Part shown: positions 58,963 to 64,000 of the stretch, piece by piece
Numbering within the stretch: the stretch's first letter is position 1
Layout of the letters: the number at the start of each line of letters is the position of its first letter
Source of the DNA: Oscillospiraceae bacterium
GTDB lineage: Bacteria; Bacillota; Clostridia; Oscillospirales; Ruminococcaceae
Length of the DNA stretch: 64,000 bases
Reading direction: 5' to 3'
Assembly (NCBI GenBank): GCA_021201135.1
Contig: JAJQGT010000006.1
Location: 561,548 to 625,547, forward strand
Translations under genes and position numbers: made by a program
Notes under the pieces: model-generated
The model's database searches: none
The model's input: the letters and a program-made list of their open reading frames with translations, nothing else
Told to the model about the DNA's origin: nothing

Positions 58963-61302
58963 ATGAAATTTGCAGACGGATATTGGCTTAATCAGGTCGG
59001 GTATTCGGTCAACTATGCCAATCAGGCTTATGAGGTTGACGAAATCCCGAACGGCGTCAAAATCTTGGCTACGAATGCTAAAATCTGGAACAGAGGTCAG
59101 ACCCTCGGAGGACCTACCCTCGAGCTTGAAATCACCTCCACAATGGAGAACGTTATCAAGGTCTCGGTTGTCCACTACAAGGGAACCCTCGATGATTCTC
59201 CGAAGTTCGAGCTTAACGAGGACACAGGCTATAAGCCCGTGGTCGAAAACGGCGAGAAGTGCGCCACTATTACGAGTGGCAACACCAAAGTCGTTATTAA
59301 CAAAGAAAACTGGGGCATCGAGTATTACTACGGCGACAAGCACCTGACAGGCGGAAGCTACAGGGCATTGAGCTACATCACCGAGCAGAACAGCCGCGCC
59401 GAGAAGAGGCTCCAGACGCACGTTGACGACACATTCTGGACCTATCCCGCAGACCCGCACACGTCCTATATCCGCGAACAGCTCACGCTCGATGTCGGAG
59501 AGTATGTTTACGGCTTCGGCGAGAAGTTCACCCCGTTTGTAAAGAACGGTCAGACCGTTCAGATCTGGAACTCCGACGGCGGAACCTGCTCGGATCAGTC
59601 ATACAAGTCGATTCCGTTCTATGTTTCTTCGAACAGCTACGGTGTGTTCGTAAATTCTTCAGATAACGTTTCGTTTGAGGTGGCTTCGGATACGGTATCC
59701 AAAGTCTCCATCACCATCCCCGGCGAGAGCCTTGAATACTTTGTAATCGGCGGCGAGAACCTGGAAGAAGTTCTTTCGAATTACACAACCCTCACCGGCA
59801 AGCCGGCACTTCCTCCGGCTTATACCTTCGGTCTCTGGCTTACAACCTCGTTCACAACCCAGTATGACGAGGCTACCATCACATCCTTCATCGACGGCAT
59901 GGCTGAGAGGGATATCCCGCTGTCTGTCTTCCACTTCGACTGCTTCTGGATGAAGGAGTATGAGTGGTGCAGCTTCGAGTGGGATTTGAAGCAGTTCCCC
60001 GACCCGCCGGCAATGCTCAAGCGTCTTCACGACGACAAGGGGCTCAAGACCTGCGTATGGATTAACCCCTATATCTCCCAGCGTTCGAAGCTCTTTGACG
60101 AAGGCGTAGAGAACGACTACTTCATCCTGAACCCCGACGGCTCCGTCTTCCAGTGCGACATGTGGCAGCCGGGAATGGCTATCGTCGACTTCACGAATCC
60201 TGAGGCTTGCGAGTGGTATGCTTCGAAGCTTCGCGCCCTCTGCGAGATGGGCGTTGACTGCTTCAAGACCGACTTCGGCGAGAGAATCCCCACCGAGTGC
60301 GTCTACTACAACGGTGCAGACCCGATCAAGATGCACAACTATTACACCTATCTTTACAACAAGACCGTTTTCAACGTTCTGAAAGATTACTACGGCGAGA
60401 ACAAGGCTTGCCTCTTTGCAAGAAGCGCAACCGTCGGCTCACAGCAATTCCCTGTTCACTGGGGCGGCGACTGCTCGGCGGAATACAGCTCGATGGCTGA
60501 GACCCTCAGAGGCGGACTTTCGCTCTCACTCTCCGGCTTCGGATTCTTCTCGCACGATATCTCAGGCTTTGAGCAGACTGCTACTCCCGACATCTACAAG
60601 CGTTGGTGTGCTTTCGGACTTCTCTCCACTCATTCAAGACTTCACGGAAACAGCTCCTACCGTGTTCCGTGGCTCTTTGATGACGAGGCCTGCGATGTCC
60701 TTGGGTTCTTCACAAAATTAAAGGGCAAGCTGATGCCTTACATCTTCTCTCAGGCTGTCAAGACGCACGAAAAAGGCGTTCCGATGATGAGAGCGATGGT
60801 TATGGACTATGCCGACGACCCGACCTGCAGAACTCTTGACATGCAGTATATGCTCGGCGACAACCTTCTTTGCGCTCCGATTATGAACGACAGAAGCGAG
60901 GCGCTCTGGTATCTCCCCGCAGGAAAGTGGACTGATGTCATCACCGGCGAGGTCTACGAGGGCGAAAAGTGGCACCGTGAAACCATGAACTACTTCCGCA
61001 TGCCGGTTCTTGCGAAGCCGAACTCCATCATCGTCTGGGGCGACTTCAAGAGAGATTTCGAGTATGACTATCTCAAGAACGCCGAGGTCGTTATCTACGA
61101 GCTCGACGACGGCAAGACCGCTTCGGCAGTTGTTTACGACAAGGACGCTGTCAAGATTACCGAAATCACTGCTTCGAGAAGTGGAAACACCGTTACTGTA
61201 AGCTATGACAAGTGCGATTGTGACTTTACCGTCAAGCTGAGTGGAAGCGATAAGGCTGTTGCTTGTGCGGCTGGGTCGACATCGGTCGAAATCGAGCTTT
61301 GA
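58963..61302 (+). CDS. yicI: Alpha-xylosidase, glycoside hydrolase family 31
   Basis: This 779-residue enzyme removes alpha-linked xylose from xyloglucan-type oligosaccharides. Sequence features closely follow YicI: MKFADGYWL at the N-terminus, the nucleophile Asp in FKTDFGERIP, and the acid/base Asp in WGGDCSAEYSS. The order is N-terminal beta-sandwich (1-250), TIM barrel (270-600) and C-terminal beta-domains. No signal peptide is seen, so it is cytoplasmic and works on imported oligosaccharides. ATG 58963 is chosen (AAAGGA 11 bases upstream) over ATG 58954. It lies at the end of the hexuronate unit. Confidence 0.93.
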   Translation: MKFADGYWLNQVGYSVNYANQAYEVDEIPNGVKILATNAKIWNRGQTLGGPTLELEITSTMENVIKVSVVHYKGTLDDSPKFELNEDTGYKPVVENGEKCATITSGNTKVVINKENWGIEYYYGDKHLTGGSYRALSYITEQNSRAEKRLQTHVDDTFWTYPADPHTSYIREQLTLDVGEYVYGFGEKFTPFVKNGQTVQIWNSDGGTCSDQSYKSIPFYVSSNSYGVFVNSSDNVSFEVASDTVSKVSITIPGESLEYFVIGGENLEEVLSNYTTLTGKPALPPAYTFGLWLTTSFTTQYDEATITSFIDGMAERDIPLSVFHFDCFWMKEYEWCSFEWDLKQFPDPPAMLKRLHDDKGLKTCVWINPYISQRSKLFDEGVENDYFILNPDGSVFQCDMWQPGMAIVDFTNPEACEWYASKLRALCEMGVDCFKTDFGERIPTECVYYNGADPIKMHNYYTYLYNKTVFNVLKDYYGENKACLFARSATVGSQQFPVHWGGDCSAEYSSMAETLRGGLSLSLSGFGFFSHDISGFEQTATPDIYKRWCAFGLLSTHSRLHGNSSYRVPWLFDDEACDVLGFFTKLKGKLMPYIFSQAVKTHEKGVPMMRAMVMDYADDPTCRTLDMQYMLGDNLLCAPIMNDRSEALWYLPAGKWTDVITGEVYEGEKWHRETMNYFRMPVLAKPNSIIVWGDFKRDFEYDYLKNAEVVIYELDDGKTASAVVYDKDAVKITEITASRSGNTVTVSYDKCDCDFTVKLSGSDKAVACAAGSTSVEIEL

Positions 61303-61304
61303 TT

Positions 61305-61628
61305 ATGTCAAGCTTCGATATAATCTACGAGACTGTAAAGAAAATTCCCAAAGGAAAAGTGGCTACCTATGGACAGGTAGCCACTCTTTCGGGTAATCCG
61401 AAATGGTCTCGTGTTGTAGGGTACGCCCTCCACCGAAACCCCGAGCCGGGAGTTATCCCCTGCCACCGGGTCGTCATGAAAGACGGCTCACTGACGCCGG
61501 CGTTTGCGTTTGGCGGGGAGGACAGGCAGAGGGAGATGTTGGAGAGTGAAGGGGTGGAGTTTTTGACGGATGGGAGGGTGGATATAGAGAAGTGTCGGTG
61601 GGAAACCTCTCAGTCAGCCTTCGGCTGA
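61305..61628 (+). CDS. Short MGMT-family alkyltransferase-like protein with a repeat-derived tail
   Basis: This 107-residue protein is the C-terminal domain of O6-alkylguanine-DNA alkyltransferases: KGKVATYGQVA, NPKWSRVVGYALHRNP, and the acceptor motif PCHRV. It lacks the N-terminal domain of Ogt/Ada and has the length of ATL proteins, but ATLs have Trp instead of the acceptor Cys, which is present here. It starts two bases after the GH31 stop. The final residues (after KCRW) and the stop codon come from the palindromic repeat at 61600-61654, so the original C-terminus has been replaced. Confidence 0.85.
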   Translation: MSSFDIIYETVKKIPKGKVATYGQVATLSGNPKWSRVVGYALHRNPEPGVIPCHRVVMKDGSLTPAFAFGGEDRQREMLESEGVEFLTDGRVDIEKCRWETSQSAFG

Positions 61629-61654
61629 CAGCTCCCCTAAGCGTAGGGAAGCCA
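61600..61654 (+). repeat. Short palindromic repeat element, copy 1
   Basis: The element runs from GGGAAACCTCTC through a stem-loop GTCAGCC-TTCG-GGCTGAC-like to AGCTCCCCT and AGGGAAGCC. Copy 2 at 63822-63868 is the same family in inverted orientation. Elements of this look are scattered in many gut Clostridia genomes; no transposase is encoded. Confidence 0.68.
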
Positions 61655-61667
61655 ATTTTCTTCTCTC

Positions 61668-61697
61668 AAAAAGCCGACGTGATGAGCGTCGGTTTTT
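61668..61697 (-). terminator. Bidirectional terminator
   Basis: AAAAAGCCGACG and CGTCGGTTTTT form a stem with a 7-nt loop. It ends the minus-strand lipoprotein gene and may also end the uxu operon. Confidence 0.8.
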
Positions 61698-61704
61698 GTA
61701 TTTA

Positions 61705-63105
61705 TTACTTGCTAATCATCAAATTTGTTGCACATACACAAGGATTAGAAGTAGTAGTCAGTACAGCAAATCCATCAGCCACGGAGACTCCCAATGTGCC
61801 AGACATGCAAATTTTCAATTCTCTAACGCCAGTTATGTCAACTTCGAAATTTAAAGTTTCATAAGTATTACTTGTTACTGCCTTAGTTTCATAAAGAAGA
61901 ACACCATCACCATATATCTCGACACTACTCGCCCATTCATCGCTGAATTGTAATGTACAGTAAGGTCGATACAAAGTTCCAGTCAACTTTGAATACTCAG
62001 CATTCAAATAGTATACAATGTAATTATCACCAGATGACGTATTGGTCCACGGATAGATAACTCCTGCCGCATCATACACGTTCCCTTCGACATCAGTATA
62101 GTCCGATGAAGAACTAGGTTTAATTCTAATGTGTTTTCCCCTTTGAGTATACTCAAGAGAAGTAAGTGCTATCGGCACATATTCCTGATACTCCGCTATT
62201 TTAGCATCGATATTGTCGCCAGTAAGACCGGAACGCTGAAGAACAAGGATAGCGGCTTCATAATCCTTGTCAGAGCCAAAGGCTTCTTCGGCTTCGTCGA
62301 TGACTGCGGCTTCCCATAGGGAAGCGACCTTGGTCACTTCGGCATCATAGAGGTCTACGCCCTCAAAGTCAAATGAGCTGTACTCATTCAGAAGAACATC
62401 ATATGCTTCACTGTAATTTCTTTCTGCAACGAGAGCTTCGGCATCAGCAATCAGTGCTTCCATGCATGAGTTGTCAATGAAATCGAGCTCAGCCCAGTAC
62501 TCATCACTGCCAATATAGATGGTCAAATAACTGAGGAGAATAGTCTGAGCGGTTTCATACTCGCCATTTGCGACCAGCTCATCAGCCTCAGTGATGAGAC
62601 TATCAAGAAGAGTTTCAAGAACTTCATCTCTTTTAGACTGAGCTGACTCATAGTTGGCGTCGTCAGATGATACTTGCTCATAAGCCTCATAGGCATCCAG
62701 GTATTCCCCGCTTTCTTCAAGCGCAACAGCCTCTTCATAGTAGGACTTTGAAGTCAGCAAATTTTCTAATTCGGTATAAGAGCTTGAAAGAGATGAGTAA
62801 CTATAAATATCAGCGCGGTCAATAACATCAAGGATGAGCAATGCATCATCGTAGGTCATTTCCCCATTATTGTAGCTTTCAACAGCATTGGAAATAATCT
62901 CGGTAAGCTGAGTCTCAACCTCGTTTTCAAGCGAAAGATTTCCTGATATTTTCTCGTAGTAAATCTCATTGGCTGTCAAATATTCCGAGCTATTGATTGC
63001 ATCGATTACTTGTTCAACAGGGTCGGCAGCCACGCCAGAGCAGCCAGTAGACATAACAAAAATAATGACACACAAAATACCCGCAATAGTCTTTCTAAAT
63101 TTCAT
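61705..63105 (-). CDS. Putative lipoprotein with TPR-like helices and NPCBM-like C-terminal domain
   Basis: The 466-residue protein has a signal peptide and possible lipobox STGC (Cys22). Residues 30-300 are acidic amphipathic helices rich in Tyr, Glu and Ala, with TPR-like repeats (for example EESGEYLDAYEAYEQV, AERNYSEAYDVLLNEY). Residues 310-440 look like an NPCBM/NEW2 carbohydrate-associated beta-sandwich (WASSVEIYGDGVLLYET, ITGVRELKICMSG). The DNA is clearly more AT-rich than its surroundings, and the gene lies between two inverted repeat copies, which suggests acquisition. Its own ribosome binding site is weak; a nine-codon ORF with a strong one overlaps its start. Confidence 0.72.
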   Translation of the reverse strand: MKFRKTIAGILCVIIFVMSTGCSGVAADPVEQVIDAINSSEYLTANEIYYEKISGNLSLENEVETQLTEIISNAVESYNNGEMTYDDALLILDVIDRADIYSYSSLSSSYTELENLLTSKSYYEEAVALEESGEYLDAYEAYEQVSSDDANYESAQSKRDEVLETLLDSLITEADELVANGEYETAQTILLSYLTIYIGSDEYWAELDFIDNSCMEALIADAEALVAERNYSEAYDVLLNEYSSFDFEGVDLYDAEVTKVASLWEAAVIDEAEEAFGSDKDYEAAILVLQRSGLTGDNIDAKIAEYQEYVPIALTSLEYTQRGKHIRIKPSSSSDYTDVEGNVYDAAGVIYPWTNTSSGDNYIVYYLNAEYSKLTGTLYRPYCTLQFSDEWASSVEIYGDGVLLYETKAVTSNTYETLNFEVDITGVRELKICMSGTLGVSVADGFAVLTTTSNPCVCATNLMISK

Positions 63106-63131
63106 ATCACTTTTGCACGATTTATAACCAT
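63102..63131 (-). CDS. Possible nine-codon leader peptide
   Basis: On the minus strand ATG at 63131 follows GGAAGGAGGG, the strongest ribosome binding site here, and reads MVINRAKVI. Its TGA overlaps the ATG of the lipoprotein (ATGA), so ribosomes could re-initiate there. Very short, hence uncertain. Confidence 0.4.
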   Translation of the reverse strand: MVINRAKVI

Positions 63132-63272
63132 TAAACCGTGCCCTCCTTCCAGTATGTACTAAATAAGATGAAATTTAAATACAAATTTCACCTACATTAT
63201 AACACACCGTTACCCCCCCGCAAGTACAAAGCAGAACGTCTAACAAAGCAAAAATTGTTGAAAATGCACAAA

Positions 63273-63304
63273 ATAAAAAGTCGATGCGGCGACGCATCGG
63301 CTTC
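63273..63304 (-). terminator. Terminator of the Nudix gene
   Basis: On the minus strand AGCCGATGCG pairs with CGCATCGACT around a short loop, followed by TTTTTATTTT. Confidence 0.82.
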
Positions 63305-63316
63305 TAAATCATCCAT

Positions 63317-63790
63317 TCAATCTTCAAATATGTTTCCGTTCAGCACCACTTCCACAAGCCTATCCCCTTCATACCTGAGCTTCAGCGAAAAGAACGGCTC
63401 GTCGCTGTCTAAGAGCTTGAAGAAGATTTTATCGCCTTCCCATATGGGGAGGTTTTTTATTTCCGATTTTTTCACCCATTCGAGGTCGCCCTCATTGCAA
63501 TCAAGGCTTAATTCGCCCTCGTAGTCGGTACAGGTGAATAAGTGCATCTGCTCGGTGTAAGTATCATCCGTTACGAAAGTGACGATGCCACGGTAACGGG
63601 GATTTATAAGATTGACGCCGGTTTCTTCGTAGGCTTCACGTCTGACGCAGTCATAGGGCGACTCGCCGAACTCAAAATGCCCGCCGATGCCAATCCACTT
63701 GTCGTGATTCATGTCGTTTTTCTTCTTGACGCGGTGCATCATAAGGTATGCGTCGTCTTTTTCGATGTAACAGAGAGTAGAGTTGTCCAT
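63317..63790 (-). CDS. Nudix hydrolase
   Basis: This 157-residue protein has a full Nudix box (G-x5-E-x7-REAYEETGV, about residues 38-60) preceded by KWIGIGG. Related proteins hydrolyse 8-oxo-dGTP or other nucleoside diphosphate derivatives; the substrate here is not known. ATG 63790 is chosen after AAAGGAG; a longer in-frame start at 63835 lies partly within the palindromic repeat. It is a single gene with its own terminator. Confidence 0.9.
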   Translation of the reverse strand: MDNSTLCYIEKDDAYLMMHRVKKKNDMNHDKWIGIGGHFEFGESPYDCVRREAYEETGVNLINPRYRGIVTFVTDDTYTEQMHLFTCTDYEGELSLDCNEGDLEWVKKSEIKNLPIWEGDKIFFKLLDSDEPFFSLKLRYEGDRLVEVVLNGNIFED

Positions 63791-63821
63791 GATAGTCTCC
63801 TTTGTGGATAGTAGCGGATAT

Positions 63822-63868
63822 GCCTCCCCTGTCAAGGGGAGGTGGCACGAAGTGCCGGAGGGGTTTCC
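63822..63868 (-). repeat. Short palindromic repeat element, copy 2
   Basis: Read on the minus strand it goes GGAAACCCCTCC, a stem-loop GGCAC-TTCG-GTGCC, then ACCTCCCCT and AGGGGAGGC. It is the same family as copy 1 at 61600-61654 but in inverted orientation. It lies just upstream of the Nudix start. Confidence 0.68.
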
Positions 63869-63952
63869 GATAGCATGTATATTTCCAAAAAAATCTGTTA
63901 ATACTTAGCTTTAAAGAACGCCCGAACGGGCAGAAAGCGAGTGCAAGTTAGT

Positions 63953-64000
63953 ATGAATGATAAAGTCAAGAAGAGTCTTAAATCGAGCGGGGTGTACATT
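63953..64000 (+). CDS. Possible start of a gene cut by the window edge
   Basis: An ATG at 63953 opens a frame reading MNDKVKKSLKSSGVYI to the end of the window. No clear ribosome binding site precedes it, only a GCCCGAACGGGC hairpin at 63920-63931. Too short to identify. Confidence 0.3.
   Translation, partial: MNDKVKKSLKSSGVYI

Overview
The window reads as chromosomal DNA of an anaerobic Firmicutes bacterium, most likely a gut-type Clostridia member near Oscillospiraceae/Ruminococcaceae. This rests on the gene families (HisZ-dependent short HisG, TrpR/YerC-like regulator, RqcP, GdpP, RNase J, SpoVB/MurJ-type flippase, CIRCE-like sites), strong AGGAGG-type ribosome binding sites, frequent TTG/GTG starts, TTGACA/TATAAT promoters and dense co-directional operons. 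No rRNA, CRISPR array, prophage or intact transposon was seen.

Layout. 1-1042: two tRNAs (Gly-CCC, Leu-UAG) and a VapBC-type toxin-antitoxin pair on the minus strand. 1096-5324: a fucose/arabinose isomerase-family protein, pyruvate kinase and a zinc-ribbon membrane protein. 5435-15148: a complete histidine operon (regulator, hisZ, G, D, C, B, H, A, F, IE, PHP phosphatase) plus asnA, with a promoter overlapped by a perfect palindrome. 15158-21905: a mixed stretch (exported protein, MutS-like ATPase, MalY/PatB lyase, DUF3737 protein, Hsp20 with CIRCE-like sites, uracil permease). 21931-31784: a minus-strand housekeeping unit, rnj-gdpP-rplI-dnaB-tilS-hpt-ftsH. 31781-36263: a nucleotidyltransferase with a decayed phosphomannomutase-like domain, hflX and an ArgC-like protein without its catalytic cysteine. 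36377-46526: ECF sigma factor and membrane partner, topoisomerase IV-like parE/parC, a YwaF-like protein, a flippase, HU and RqcP.

46563-52644 is the most system-like region: a two-component system followed by a VTC-domain protein, a DUF4956 membrane protein (interrupted by an in-frame TGA) and a large beta-helix lipoprotein. The promoters of both units carry the same 18-bp tandem motif (TTTAAGG-N4-YTTWAGG), which suggests that the response regulator controls itself and the polymerase/surface unit. 52691-61302 encodes hexuronate catabolism (uxuA, uxuB, kdgK, and a KDPG aldolase fused to a VOC domain) with a CapA-like lipoprotein and a GH31 alpha-xylosidase. This implies growth on glucuronoxylan or xyloglucan-derived sugars: mannonate and fructuronate go to 2-keto-3-deoxygluconate, then KDPG, then pyruvate and glyceraldehyde 3-phosphate. 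61305-64000 holds an alkyltransferase-like protein, an AT-richer lipoprotein and a Nudix hydrolase. The last two lie between two inverted copies of a short palindromic repeat, and a possible truncated gene begins at the right edge.

All calls come from reading the sequence and from general knowledge of the families. No database search was made.
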